From NCBI GenBank assembly GCA_900319465.1, contig ONOL01000005.1:1-64000 (forward strand): a stretch of DNA of 64,000 nucleotides. Direction: 5' to 3'. The notes beneath the pieces were generated by a model, which made no database searches, was not told the DNA's origin, and was given only the letters and a program-made list of their open reading frames with translations. This stretch comes from an uncultured Eubacteriales bacterium. GTDB taxonomy: Bacteria > Bacillota > Clostridia > Oscillospirales > Oscillospiraceae. Shown here one piece after another: positions 52,245 to 60,475 of this stretch. The translations under genes were made by a program, and so were the position numbers. Every line of letters begins with the position of its first letter. The stretch's first letter is position 1.

Positions 52245-53123
52245 ATGGCCCAGAACAGACGCCGCTTCGGCGACCGCAAGGAAGGCCGCCTGCTCCGCTC
52301 GCTGCCCGGCTTTGCCAAATTCATTCCCTTCATCATGCCCCAGCGCAACGACCGATGCATCCACTATGAGGAGAGCTTCGAGATCACGCCGCTCGACCGC
52401 CGCCTCCGCGCGCTGCGCGTGGACGGTTACAAGGGCATCGGCATCCTGCACTTCCTCATTGCCGCCTATATCCGCTGCATCTCCATGCTGCCCGGCGTCA
52501 ACCGCTTTGTAGTCGGCCGCCGCATCTACGCGAGGAACAACATTGAGATCGTCATGACCGTCAAGCGCTCCATCAGCCTTGACGCGACCGAGACCACCAT
52601 CAAGGTCCAGTTTGAGCCGACGGACACCATCTTCGACGTTTACCGCAAGATGAATGAGAAGATCGAGGAGATCAAGACGTCGAACGACAACAACAATACC
52701 GAGGACGTGGCGGATTTCTTCGCCCGCATGCCGCGTTTCCTGCTCCGCTTCGCGCTGGCCGTCATCCGCGTGCTGGACTATTTCGGATGGCTCCCCCAGT
52801 CCATCCTGGACGCGAGTCCCTTCCACGGCTCCATGATCATCACCGACCTCGGCTCCCTGCGCATCGGACCCGTGTACCACCATATCTACAACTTCGGCAC
52901 GCTGCCGGTCTTTATCGCCTTCGGCGCGAAATACCACAAGTATGAGATCAACCGCAAGGGTCAGGTGGAGGACAACAAGTACATCGACACCAAGCTGGTT
53001 CTGGACGAGGGCATCGTGGACGGGCACTATTACGCCCAGCTCCTGCAGGCCTACCGCTATATGTTCCAGCACCCCGAGATCGTGGAGACCCCGCCGACCC
53101 GCGTCAACGAGGACATCTTCTGA
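52245..53123 (+). CDS. CAT/E2-like acyltransferase fold protein without catalytic histidine
   Basis: 292 residues. The C-terminal part has the layout of the 2-oxoacid dehydrogenase E2 catalytic domain (GSMIITDLGSLRIGP, then a strand and the DHRxxDG-like loop). In this loop the sequence is DEGIVDG (residues 254-260), so the acid-base histidine of E2 and chloramphenicol acetyltransferase is glutamate. There is no lipoyl domain and no dehydrogenase gene nearby. N-terminus is basic (MAQNRRRFGDRKEGR). A non-catalytic scaffold or an enzyme of changed chemistry. Confidence 0.7.
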   Translation: MAQNRRRFGDRKEGRLLRSLPGFAKFIPFIMPQRNDRCIHYEESFEITPLDRRLRALRVDGYKGIGILHFLIAAYIRCISMLPGVNRFVVGRRIYARNNIEIVMTVKRSISLDATETTIKVQFEPTDTIFDVYRKMNEKIEEIKTSNDNNNTEDVADFFARMPRFLLRFALAVIRVLDYFGWLPQSILDASPFHGSMIITDLGSLRIGPVYHHIYNFGTLPVFIAFGAKYHKYEINRKGQVEDNKYIDTKLVLDEGIVDGHYYAQLLQAYRYMFQHPEIVETPPTRVNEDIF

Positions 53124-53143
53124 GTCCCGGCACATAGCGAAAG

Positions 53144-53174
53144 AAAAACCTCCCGCCGTCGGCGGGAGGTTTTT
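53144..53174 (+). terminator. Terminator of the E2-like gene
   Basis: A perfect 14-base arm pair (53144-53157 with 53161-53174) with A5 and T5 ends, loop GTC; works in both directions. Confidence 0.9.
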
Positions 53175-53316
53175 GGCTGTCGGGAAAGCCCTAACGAATT
53201 TATTATATGATGAAGTCCTTCTTCCTGTCAAGGCTTTCCCCGTCAATTTGACGGTTCTATCTGTTTTTTCAGCATCGCGCACAAGTTCTTTTTGTTAAGT
53301 TTGTACAGTATTGCTC

Positions 53317-53345
53317 TTGCTTTTCTCGGGTCGATTTGCTATATT
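53317..53345 (+). promoter_or_regulatory. Promoter of the larger RNA candidate
   Basis: TTGCTT (53317-53322), 17 bases, TATATT (53340-53345), with TGC before the -10 (extended type). Confidence 0.65.
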
Positions 53346-53351
53346 ATAGCC

Positions 53352-53642
53352 AGAAAGGGTGAGAACCCAATGTACATATAAGACCGGCCCAAAACAATAT
53401 GGGCAAAGGCGAGCTGACCGGGATCAGGCAGCGGGAACGACGGCAAACAGCTTATCTCGCTTATGAGATCGGATCGATGGATCCTCCTTAAGTGCCATGA
53501 CGGTGTCCCGACAATGACAGGCCAGCGAAAAATCTGAAGAAAGAGAGGTAACCAGGATGTTAGATACCAAGAATTCGGAGAGCTAAGCCCTGATCGTGTG
53601 AGAAATTTGTGAGAGTCACGGTCAGGGCTTAGTTCTTTTTTT
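53352..53642 (+). ncRNA. Candidate large structured RNA, class unknown
   Basis: About 290 bases from a promoter to a strong terminator: 53583-53598 pairs with 53617-53632 (16 bp, one G-U) across an 18-base loop, followed by TTCTTTTTTT. Internal stems can be drawn, for example GGGT/ACCC near 53358-53368, ATCTC/GAGAT near 53454-53468 and GCTG/CAGC near 53413-53432. Purine-rich unpaired runs (GCGGGAACGACGGC, AAGAAAGAGAGGTAACCAGG) look like conserved RNA sequence more than coding sequence. The only ATGs lead to very short frames. No downstream gene is controlled, because the next gene has its own promoter. Known large Firmicute RNAs such as raiA are worth comparing, but no match is claimed. Confidence 0.5.
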
Positions 53643-53829
53643 ATGGAAAAATGCCGGAGCAATCGCCCCGCACGGCTTGGCGGCGGCTTTCCTCCCGGCG
53701 CCGTCCCGAAATGCTGAAATACGCAATTGTTTCCTCCGACCTCTCCTCACTGGGTGAGAATCTGTCCATCCCCACACCTTGACCCCTCCGGCGTTTCCTT
53801 TTTTCCGTCCCGTTATGGGGCGTTTTTTG

Positions 53830-53858
53830 TTGCCATTTTCCGGAGAGTGGACTATACT
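53830..53858 (+). promoter_or_regulatory. Promoter of the DUF3783 gene
   Basis: TTGCCA (53830-53835), 17 bases, TATACT (53853-53858), 25 bases before the start. Confidence 0.75.
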
Positions 53859-53883
53859 CTTCCTCAGAAACGGAGGCGGAAGC

Positions 53884-54270
53884 ATGGCTCTGGTACTTCT
53901 CTACAACATCAACGAGGACGCAAAACGGCAAAAGATCGGCCTTGCCGCATGGAAGCTCGGCATCGAGGCGCGCGTCGTCTCCCCCGCGGAGTACGCGCAG
54001 CCCATCGGCCTGCTGCTGGGGCTTCCGGGCTTCTCCCCCGTTGAAGAGGCCGCCGAGCCCTTCTCGGCGGAGATGCTGCTGATGCACGGCCTGTCCTCCG
54101 CGCAGTTTTCCGCCTTTCTCGACGCGCTGCGCCGCAGCCGCGCCGCCGTCGCGCTCAAGGCCGTGGCGACCGAGCACAACGTCGCCTGGTCCTCCGCCGC
54201 CCTCTGCCGCGAGCTTCAGCGGGAGCACGAGGCCATGCGCCGCGCGGGCGGGAGCGTACATAAAAAATAG
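53884..54270 (+). CDS. DUF3783-type small protein
   Basis: 128 residues, ATG at 53884 with GGAGGCGGA upstream. Two halves: an N-terminal alpha/beta region (ALVLLYNINEDAKRQKIGLA) and a segment with the DUF3783-like MLLMHGLSSAQFSAFLDALRRS followed by VALKAVATEHNVAWS. Members are widespread in Clostridia and have no assigned role. Cytoplasmic. Convergent with the aminotransferase and separated from it by a bidirectional terminator. Confidence 0.75.
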   Translation: MALVLLYNINEDAKRQKIGLAAWKLGIEARVVSPAEYAQPIGLLLGLPGFSPVEEAAEPFSAEMLLMHGLSSAQFSAFLDALRRSRAAVALKAVATEHNVAWSSAALCRELQREHEAMRRAGGSVHKK

Positions 54271-54292
54271 CGCTTCCCCTGTGGAAGCGGGC

Positions 54293-54337
54293 AAAAAGGG
54301 ATCGCCGCAGCTTTTTCGCTGCGGCGATCCCTTATTT
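54293..54337. terminator. Bidirectional terminator
   Basis: A 16-base stem (54296-54311 with 54318-54333) with A-run 54293-54297 and TTATTTT after it; serves both convergent genes. Confidence 0.88.
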
Positions 54338-54340
54338 TCC

Positions 54341-55618
54341 CTATTCCGCTTCCGCCGCGAGCTTTCGCAGCGCGGCGAGCTTCATGGCGGCGCAGAAGAT
54401 CTGCATGGCCTGCTCGAGCTGCCCGACCGGAGGCAGCGTGGGCGCCACGCGGATATTGCTGTCCTGCGGGTCCTTTCCGTAGGGATAGCTCGCGCCGGCC
54501 TTGGTGAGCGTGAGCCCCGCGTCGCGGCAGAGCCGCCAGGTCTCCATGGCCGTGCCGGGCAGAACGTTGACGCTGATAAAATAGCCGCCCACGGGCTTTT
54601 CCCAGGAGGCAATGCCCAGCGGCGCGATCTCACGCTCAAGCATCCCGAGCACGCAGGCAAACTTCGGCGCAAGGATCCCGGCGTGCTTCCTCATCAGCGC
54701 AAGCACCCCCTCCCTGTCCTTCAGGTACCGGACGTGGCGGAGCTGGTTGACCTTGTCGTAAGAGATGATCTGCACAGTCAGCAGCTTCACCATGCGCGCC
54801 AGGTTCTTCTCGCTGCAGGCAAAGCAGGACACGCCCGCGCCGGGGAAGGTGATCTTGGAGGTGGAGGCAAATTCAAAGACCATGTCGCCGTTTCCAACGC
54901 TCTCGCAGGCGGAGAGGATATCCGGAAAGGGGATAAAGTCCGTCGCGAACTCGTGCACGCAGTAGGCGTTGTCCCACATGAGCAGGAAATCCTCCGCCGC
55001 GGGCTTCATGGCCGCGATGCGCCGTACCGTCTCCTCGCTGTAAACGATCCCGTCGGGGTTGGAAAACTTCGGCACGCACCACATACCCTTGACGGCCTCG
55101 TCGCGGATCAGCTCCTCCACCAGATCCATATCCGGCCCCTCCGGCGTCATGGGCACGGTGACAAGCTCCATGCCGAAGCTCTCGGAGATCTTGAAATGCC
55201 GGTCGTATCCGGGCGCGGGACAGAGCCAGCGTACCTTTTCCGCCCGGCTCCAGGGTTCGCCGCGCACACCGCTTAGGAAGGCCGCGGCAATCACCTGATA
55301 CATCAGCAGCAGCGACGCGTTTCCGCCCACGAAGACCTGCTCCGGCCTTACGCCGAGCAGATCGGCAAACAGCTTCCGGCAGGCGGGCAGCCCCTCCAGA
55401 TTGCCGTAATTGCGCACGTCGATCCCGTCGCAGAGATAATCGCTGTCGCTCCTGAGAAGATCCATCATCGGGCTCACGAGGTCGAGCTGTTCCCTGCCGG
55501 GCTTGCCCCGGGCAATGTTCAGCGAAAGCCCGAGCTCCCTGAGCGCCTCATAGTCCGCTTCCGCGGCCGCGAGCGCCGCTTGCCGCTCGGTCTTCGACAT
55601 CTGCGAATATGCTTTCAT
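54341..55618 (-). CDS. Class I-type aminotransferase, AspB/MocR-like subgroup
   Basis: 425 residues from the ATG at 55618 (AAGGGTGG upstream; a GTG at 55627 is possible). PLP-enzyme features: PGYDRHFKISESFG, NPDG (in PKFSNPDGIVY), DNAYCVHEF, the PLP lysine in STSKITFPGAG, and the C-terminal arginine in NIRVAPTLPP that binds the substrate carboxylate. The subgroup includes an aspartate aminotransferase characterised in mycobacteria, so aspartate-2-oxoglutarate exchange is the best guess. Single gene. Confidence 0.87.
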   Translation of the reverse strand: MKAYSQMSKTERQAALAAAEADYEALRELGLSLNIARGKPGREQLDLVSPMMDLLRSDSDYLCDGIDVRNYGNLEGLPACRKLFADLLGVRPEQVFVGGNASLLLMYQVIAAAFLSGVRGEPWSRAEKVRWLCPAPGYDRHFKISESFGMELVTVPMTPEGPDMDLVEELIRDEAVKGMWCVPKFSNPDGIVYSEETVRRIAAMKPAAEDFLLMWDNAYCVHEFATDFIPFPDILSACESVGNGDMVFEFASTSKITFPGAGVSCFACSEKNLARMVKLLTVQIISYDKVNQLRHVRYLKDREGVLALMRKHAGILAPKFACVLGMLEREIAPLGIASWEKPVGGYFISVNVLPGTAMETWRLCRDAGLTLTKAGASYPYGKDPQDSNIRVAPTLPPVGQLEQAMQIFCAAMKLAALRKLAAEAE

Positions 55619-55671
55619 ATTTTCCACCCTTTCCCCGGTACGATATGCAGGATTTCCGCATATTGGCGCAT

Positions 55672-55700
55672 ATTATAGCATAGGGTCCCCCGCTGTTCAA
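55672..55700 (-). promoter_or_regulatory. Promoter of the aminotransferase gene
   Basis: Minus strand TTGAAC (55700-55695), 17 bases, TATAAT (55677-55672). Confidence 0.75.
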
Positions 55701-55752
55701 GTTTTCAAAGGCTCTTTTTCCGCGATCTTTTTCCGCGCCTTTTCTACCATAT

Positions 55753-55784
55753 GCCCCGGAGGGAGCATTTGCTCTCTCCGGGGC
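55753..55784 (-). terminator. Hairpin downstream of the VanX-like gene
   Basis: A 14-base stem with one G-U pair (55753-55766 with 55771-55784). No T-run follows on the minus strand, so termination strength is uncertain. Confidence 0.5.
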
Positions 55785-55841
55785 GATCATTTGTCGGGTC
55801 AAAGGCGAAACGCTCTCCGGCGTTCCGACCCGCGCGCAGCA

Positions 55842-57086
55842 TCACGCTTCCTTGTATTCCCAGACCGGATGGGCGTCCAGCTCGTCCAGCTTCAGATCGA
55901 CCTGCATGGAGCCGCCGGCGCCCTCATACTGGAAGTGCCACCACTCGGTGGTCAGCAGCGTAAAGCCGCAGGAGAGCATGATGTTGGTCATATATTCCAT
56001 GTTCTCCCGCACCACGTCGGACCACTGCTTGCTGTTGAAGCGGGCGGCGTCGTTGGAGAAGGTGTGCATGGGTGTGGGCATCACGAGCTCCTTGCCGGTC
56101 TTGAGGTCGATCAGGCTCATATCGATCGCCCGGCCGAGCTGGTGCCAGGAGTTGCCGTTATAGGGGTTGGCGATGAACCAGCCGTTCTGCACCGCGTCGT
56201 AGAGCTTGAACTGCGCAGATTTGGGGCGGTAGGCGTCGTAGACCTTGATGGTGTAGCCGTCGGCGCGGAAGATCTCGTAGGCCTGCCGGAGATGCGCCGC
56301 CGTGCTCTCCTCCATCATCGGGATGGGGGGATAGAGCGCCTCGCCGGTGATGTTGTTGCGCGAGGCGAACAGCAGCTCGAACTCCGCCTCCGGCAGGTAC
56401 ATCCGCAGATCCACCGCACCGTTGAGCGTGCGGTAGGCGCTGTCGCAGAAAAGCACCTTCACCGGCGCATAGGCGAAGCGGCCGATGGGGAGCTTGCAGT
56501 AGTAGAAGTCCCCTTCCCTGCCGTAGACCGTCACCTGGCTGCCGGGGGAGAGCATGAAGACCGTTCTGGCTTCCTCCTCGGGGAGCGTGCGGCAGGCGAC
56601 CTGCGCGCCGGCGCAGGTATAGAGCGGGCGGCTCTCAAATTCGAGAAAGCGTTCCCGGCCGAGCGCCTTGCTGAGGCGGGATGCGTCCCGTTTGGCTCTG
56701 AGATCCTCGTCCACCGGGTCGATCATCCAGGAGCTGACCCAGACCTCCATCCCGCCGGGCAGGCGGAGCAGCGTGTCTTCCCCGTCCTCGCGCAGGTATT
56801 CCGCCTGTACGCCGTCGGGGATCGCGCCGAGGAAAGCATCCTCCGGTTCGCCCGGAGCGGAATAGCAGTTGGTCATGCCCACGGTGGTCTCATAGAGCAC
56901 CGCGTCGGGCGAGAACGTAGGGATCGGGCTCATCTCCGGCGTGGGCACGGGCGTCTCCGTCGGGACCACCGCGCCCGGCCCTTCCACACCGCAGCCGGAG
57001 AGCAGCGGAAGCAGGCTCGAAGCGGCCAGCCCCAGCGCCATAGCGGCGCCGCCGCGAAGAAATTCCCTTCTTGTGATCTCTTTCAT
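55842..57086 (-). CDS. Tat-exported lipoprotein with SH3-like and VanX/DdpX D-Ala-D-Ala dipeptidase domains
   Basis: 414 residues. The N-terminus has a twin-arginine motif (TRREFLRGG) and a lipobox-like LLSGC with cysteine at residue 32, so it is probably folded before export and lipid-anchored. A Thr/Pro linker and an SH3-like region (about 65-225) follow. The M15D peptidase core has the zinc motif SWHQLGRAIDMS (about 312-323) and the EWWHF motif near 384, with an R in YDAYRPKSAQ. It should cleave D-Ala-D-Ala or wall peptides. No vanH/vanA or vanRS genes are present, so this is wall recycling more than vancomycin resistance. Co-transcribed behind the transglutaminase gene (72-base gap). Confidence 0.85.
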   Translation of the reverse strand: MKEITRREFLRGGAAMALGLAASSLLPLLSGCGVEGPGAVVPTETPVPTPEMSPIPTFSPDAVLYETTVGMTNCYSAPGEPEDAFLGAIPDGVQAEYLREDGEDTLLRLPGGMEVWVSSWMIDPVDEDLRAKRDASRLSKALGRERFLEFESRPLYTCAGAQVACRTLPEEEARTVFMLSPGSQVTVYGREGDFYYCKLPIGRFAYAPVKVLFCDSAYRTLNGAVDLRMYLPEAEFELLFASRNNITGEALYPPIPMMEESTAAHLRQAYEIFRADGYTIKVYDAYRPKSAQFKLYDAVQNGWFIANPYNGNSWHQLGRAIDMSLIDLKTGKELVMPTPMHTFSNDAARFNSKQWSDVVRENMEYMTNIMLSCGFTLLTTEWWHFQYEGAGGSMQVDLKLDELDAHPVWEYKEA

Positions 57087-57158
57087 GCGCTTCTCCCCTC
57101 GTGCAGATCATCGGATGATCGGCGGTCCTGCCGGAAGGCCCGCTTTCCCTGGGCCGGT

Positions 57159-58652
57159 TCAGCCCTTGACGTAGGCCCAGTTTGCGATCTCCTCATAGCT
57201 GCGGTCGTAATAGTACAGATCTCCCTGCCCGGGATGGGCCATGGAGAGCTCGGTATCGAAAATATGCGGCTCGCCGTTGCGCACGATCTCCACCCAGCCG
57301 TGGGGCATGACGTTCGAGCCCACATGGCCGGAGATCACGATGGCGTCCACGCCGATGGCGCGCACCAGCATGCAGTAGGCCGAGGCGTAGCTGTAACAGT
57401 TGCCCTTGCCGGTGGCCAGCATATCGGTGGCCTCGTCCACGAGCCAGGGGGTCTCCCCCGCCTCGTAGGGCTCCCGGCGGACGTATTTGAAGTTGTCGCG
57501 CACATAGCGGTAGAGGGTGAGAAGTTCTTCCTCCTCGTCCATCCCCTCGACCAGAACCTTATCCAGCGTTTCCGCCACCAGCGCATCCAGCTCGGGCGAG
57601 CCGGAGGTGTACCAGCCGTTCCGGTCGAAATAGAGGTTTCCGACCTCCGTATCCCGCAGGACGCGGCCGTCCGCGCCGATCCAGCTCAGGCGCCAGCCGA
57701 TCATCCGCCTGCCCTCCTGCAGCTTCTCGGCGGGCGTACTGTCCGTCCAGAGCTCCCGGTCCTCATGCTTCTCGTATTCGTGGGGGATGCAGGCCTCGAT
57801 CATATCCCAGTAGCCCTCCTCCGAGGGATAGAGATCCACCGGGCAGCCGACCTGCAGGATACGCGCGCCGGGTCTTTCCGCGCGTCCGGTGATGCGGTTG
57901 ATGATACCGGCGGTCTCGGCCCGGGTCAGGATCTCGTCGGCGTTGGCCTTGACCTTTTTGCCGCTCTCGATCCAGCCCTGCTCCGCCGCCGTGCAGCAGG
58001 CGTCATAGAAAGGCTGCCCCGGCTCCAGATCGGCAAAGACGTATCCCTCCTTCGCCGCGGGGTACAGGGTCGCCAGCATTTCCAGCAGCTCGCCCCGGGT
58101 GATGGCCTCGTCCGGGTGCAGGCGGCTGCCGGAGATCACGCCCAGCTCCCGCAGCGCCGCGGCCGCCTTGGCGTATGGCGCTTTTTTGGCCACGTCCAGG
58201 AAGCTGCCGCTGCCGGAGGGTTTGCCCAGCAGGATATGCAGCATGGTCACCGCGTCGGAACGGAGCATCGGGTCCTGCGGGCGGTAGTACCCGTTCTCAT
58301 CCGGGAAGAGGTAGACGGGATGCTCCTTCGTCTCGAGCGCAATGGCATAATCCGCCGCGTACCAGACGTCCTCGTGGACGGTGATGCTATCGCGCTTCTC
58401 GGTATTCCCCTGCTCGTCGCGCCAGCGCAGGAAGGTATATCCCTCGATCTCCTCCGGCACGAGGAGCGTATGTTCCTCGCCGAGGCGGACGCGCTCGATG
58501 CTCTCCCCATCCGGGGTCAGATAGTGCACCGTTGCCCAGCTCTTGCTCTTGTGATCGTGGTAGAGCCAGGCGCCAACGGCGCCGAGCACCACGGCGACAG
58601 CCAGCAGGACGAACAGGGTAACTTTCAGATAGATGCGGAAGCTTGTTTTCAT
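57159..58652 (-). CDS. Membrane-anchored transglutaminase-like protein with SLH-like repeats
   Basis: 497 residues. One N-terminal membrane helix (VTLFVLLAVAVVLGAVGAW), a short InlB-type beta segment (YTFLRWRDEQGN), two to three S-layer-homology-like repeats at about 120-280 (DAVTMLHILLGK, ITRGELLEMLATL, ILTRAETAGIINRI), and a transglutaminase core with catalytic cysteine in GNCYSYASAYCML (about 417-429), histidine in HGWVEI and aspartate in FDTEL. It acts outside the cell, probably as a wall-associated protease or crosslinker. First gene of a pair with the VanX-like dipeptidase. Confidence 0.85.
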   Translation of the reverse strand: MKTSFRIYLKVTLFVLLAVAVVLGAVGAWLYHDHKSKSWATVHYLTPDGESIERVRLGEEHTLLVPEEIEGYTFLRWRDEQGNTEKRDSITVHEDVWYAADYAIALETKEHPVYLFPDENGYYRPQDPMLRSDAVTMLHILLGKPSGSGSFLDVAKKAPYAKAAAALRELGVISGSRLHPDEAITRGELLEMLATLYPAAKEGYVFADLEPGQPFYDACCTAAEQGWIESGKKVKANADEILTRAETAGIINRITGRAERPGARILQVGCPVDLYPSEEGYWDMIEACIPHEYEKHEDRELWTDSTPAEKLQEGRRMIGWRLSWIGADGRVLRDTEVGNLYFDRNGWYTSGSPELDALVAETLDKVLVEGMDEEEELLTLYRYVRDNFKYVRREPYEAGETPWLVDEATDMLATGKGNCYSYASAYCMLVRAIGVDAIVISGHVGSNVMPHGWVEIVRNGEPHIFDTELSMAHPGQGDLYYYDRSYEEIANWAYVKG

Positions 58653-58705
58653 AAGAAGGAACCGGTCCTTGTCAGGTTTCTATAACGGGATTGTCACAAT
58701 ATGAT

Positions 58706-58734
58706 ACTATACCATACCGTTCCCTCTTTTTCCA
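58706..58734 (-). promoter_or_regulatory. Promoter of the transglutaminase-VanX operon
   Basis: Minus strand TGGAAA (58734-58729), 17 bases, TATAGT (58711-58706). Confidence 0.6.
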
Positions 58735-58772
58735 GCCCCTTCTTTGCGCTTTCGGCAGGGATCGGAAAAAGA

Positions 58773-58802
58773 AAAAGGGGATGTGATCATCTCACATCCC
58801 CC
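58773..58802 (-). terminator. Terminator of the beta-helix protein gene
   Basis: A perfect 10-base stem (58778-58787 with 58793-58802), loop of five, followed by TTTTT on the minus strand (58777-58773). Confidence 0.85.
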
Positions 58803-58889
58803 AAAGCCTGTCAAAGCGATTCCGGCCGGTCGGATCGGATTTCGATTCCGCAGCTATCGAGCCGCTCCTCCGCGTCTGCCGCCGTGTGC

Positions 58890-60065
58890 TCAGCCCCTGC
58901 GGCCGCCCATGCCGCCCCAGCCGCCGCGCATACCGCCCATGCCGCCGCCCATCATCTGGACGGGGATGGTGCTGACCTGCTGGCCGTTGCAACAGACCGT
59001 GCCGCCGGTGAAGGAGACGCTGCCGTCCACGTCAAAGCAGGAGTTGCCGGTGACGGAGATCGTCCCGCCGGTAATGCTCAGATCGCCGTTGGAATCCACG
59101 CCGTCGGTATCGCCGGCGCCCATGCTGATGCTGATCTCGCCGCCGTTCACCGTGATGGAAGCCCGGTAGAAGGAGGACTTGTTGGCGGCGTTGACGCCGT
59201 CGTCGGAGGCCTGGATCGTTAACTCGCCGCCGTTGATGAGGACGCAGGTGCTCTCAATGCCCTCGCTGGCGCTGATAGAGAAGGTGCCGCCGTCGATCTG
59301 GAGAAAGCTCACGGCGTGAAGGCCGTCGTCGGAGGCCCGGATCGTAAACTCGCCGCCGGAGATGAAGAGAAAGCCCTTGTCGGCCGCCTCGTTGTTGTCT
59401 GTGTGCAGTCCGTCCTTCCCGGCCGTCAGCACAAAGCTTCCGCCGGAGATGCGGATGGAGTCCTTCCCTTCCAGCGCGTGGGAGGCGGCGTTGATCACGT
59501 AGCTGCCGCCGGTGACCTTCAGATCGTCTTTGGAGACGACGCCGTTGGCGGTGGAGTTCACGGTCAGCGCAGCGCTGCCGTTGAGCGTCAGATCGGCCTT
59601 CGAGTAGATCGCGCCGTCGGTTTTGGTCTCGCCGTCGCCGGTGAAGCTGCCCGTTACGACGAGGCTGCTGTCAGAAACGGTCGTGACGAAAACCTTGTCC
59701 GCACTCCGGACGTAGATACAGGGGAAATCGCTGTTGAAGATGTTCACGCCGTCCAGCACCAGCTGTACCTTTGCGTCCGGCGCGTCTACAACGACGGTGC
59801 ATTCCGAGGCGCTGCCGCTGATGACGTAGACGCCCTCCTCGGTGATCGTGAGGTTTTCCCCGTCGCTGACGGTGAGCGCTTTCGCCCCGCTCAGCTCCGG
59901 GCTCTGGTCCAGATCCCGCTCGGTGAAAAGCTCACCCGCGTCGACAAGGCTGTCGCTTGTGCCCGCCGCCATCGCCGTGGCGCCGAGAGAGGGAAGGAGC
60001 GCCGCGAACAGGCAGGCGACCAGCACCGGCGCGAGGATCTTGTATTTCCATTTGCTCTTTTTCAT
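58890..60065 (-). CDS. Secreted parallel beta-helix carbohydrate-binding-domain protein
   Basis: 391 residues. A signal peptide ending in TAMAAG, then regularly spaced turns such as ISGGSFVLTAGKDGLHTD, ISGGEFTIRASDDGLHA and INGGELTIQASDDGVNA, one per 21-25 residues, which predict a parallel beta-helix of the DUF4353/Cthe_2159 type. The C-terminus is glycine/methionine rich (MMGGGMGGMRGGWGGMGG). Relatives bind cellulose or uronic acids. The upstream region carries a direct repeat typical of response-regulator sites, so expression is probably induced. Confidence 0.85.
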   Translation of the reverse strand: MKKSKWKYKILAPVLVACLFAALLPSLGATAMAAGTSDSLVDAGELFTERDLDQSPELSGAKALTVSDGENLTITEEGVYVISGSASECTVVVDAPDAKVQLVLDGVNIFNSDFPCIYVRSADKVFVTTVSDSSLVVTGSFTGDGETKTDGAIYSKADLTLNGSAALTVNSTANGVVSKDDLKVTGGSYVINAASHALEGKDSIRISGGSFVLTAGKDGLHTDNNEAADKGFLFISGGEFTIRASDDGLHAVSFLQIDGGTFSISASEGIESTCVLINGGELTIQASDDGVNAANKSSFYRASITVNGGEISISMGAGDTDGVDSNGDLSITGGTISVTGNSCFDVDGSVSFTGGTVCCNGQQVSTIPVQMMGGGMGGMRGGWGGMGGRRG

Positions 60066-60100
60066 GAGTTATTACCGTCCTTTCTGCTTTCGATGGTCCC

Positions 60101-60131
60101 ATCTTAGCCGATAAACCTTAGGACGACCTTA
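60101..60131 (-). promoter_or_regulatory. Response-regulator-like direct repeat at a poor-minus-35 promoter
   Basis: The plus strand has ACCTTA at 60115-60120 and again at 60126-60131, exactly 11 bases apart. On the minus strand this gives two TAAGGT half-sites on one DNA face, overlapping the -35 position of a TAAGAT -10 (60106-60101). The -35 itself is poor (AGGTCG), the arrangement of an activator-dependent promoter. Confidence 0.55.
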
Positions 60132-60350
60132 AACTGTGAAAAGAAAATATGCCTTTCCTCCCGGACGGATTTCCGGACACGGCGCGGCGCAGAACAGGGA
60201 CGCGCCGGCAGTTTCTGCCTGTCGTATATTCATATGCGATCCGTATTGTAATTATCATATTATATGTATTTCCTTTTTTATCTTTCCTGTGCTATGCTTC
60301 AGCCGTGGTCAGGAAAGACCAACATCCGAAACGGAAAAGAGGCGTTGATC

Positions 60351-60413
60351 ATGAAGAAGCTGTCCAAGCTGGTGAAGGAATACTACGAGAGCTTTTCCCG
60401 CCGGGAGGGCTGA
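60351..60413 (+). CDS. Small basic peptide, first of a tandem pair
   Basis: 20 residues, MKKLSKLVKEYYESFSRREG. AAAGAGG lies 9 bases before the ATG. It shares most positions with the peptide encoded 63 bases downstream, and five of the codon differences between the two are synonymous, which indicates selection on the peptide. Net charge is about +3 and the first 12 residues could form an amphipathic helix. It has no hydrophobic export signal and no asparagine, so it is not a classical attenuation leader for asnB. Function unknown. Confidence 0.6.
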   Translation: MKKLSKLVKEYYESFSRREG

Positions 60414-60475
60414 GCGCTTTTCCCTTTGAGAGGAAGCGCCAAAGCTGTCATGATTTTTGAAAAGGAGTGTTTTTC

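Noticed and set aside
53352..53642. c-di-GMP, c-di-AMP, SAM or T-box riboswitch
   Set aside because: None of the conserved core sequences recalled for those classes was found, and no gene is placed downstream before the terminator.
55842..57086. Vancomycin resistance gene vanX
   Set aside because: No vanH, ligase or vanRS genes are nearby, and the protein has a signal/lipobox and SH3-like region unlike cytoplasmic VanX.
57159..58652. Typical S-layer protein
   Set aside because: The SLH-like repeats are short and degenerate, and the protein has an N-terminal membrane helix and a transglutaminase core, so S-layer function is unlikely.
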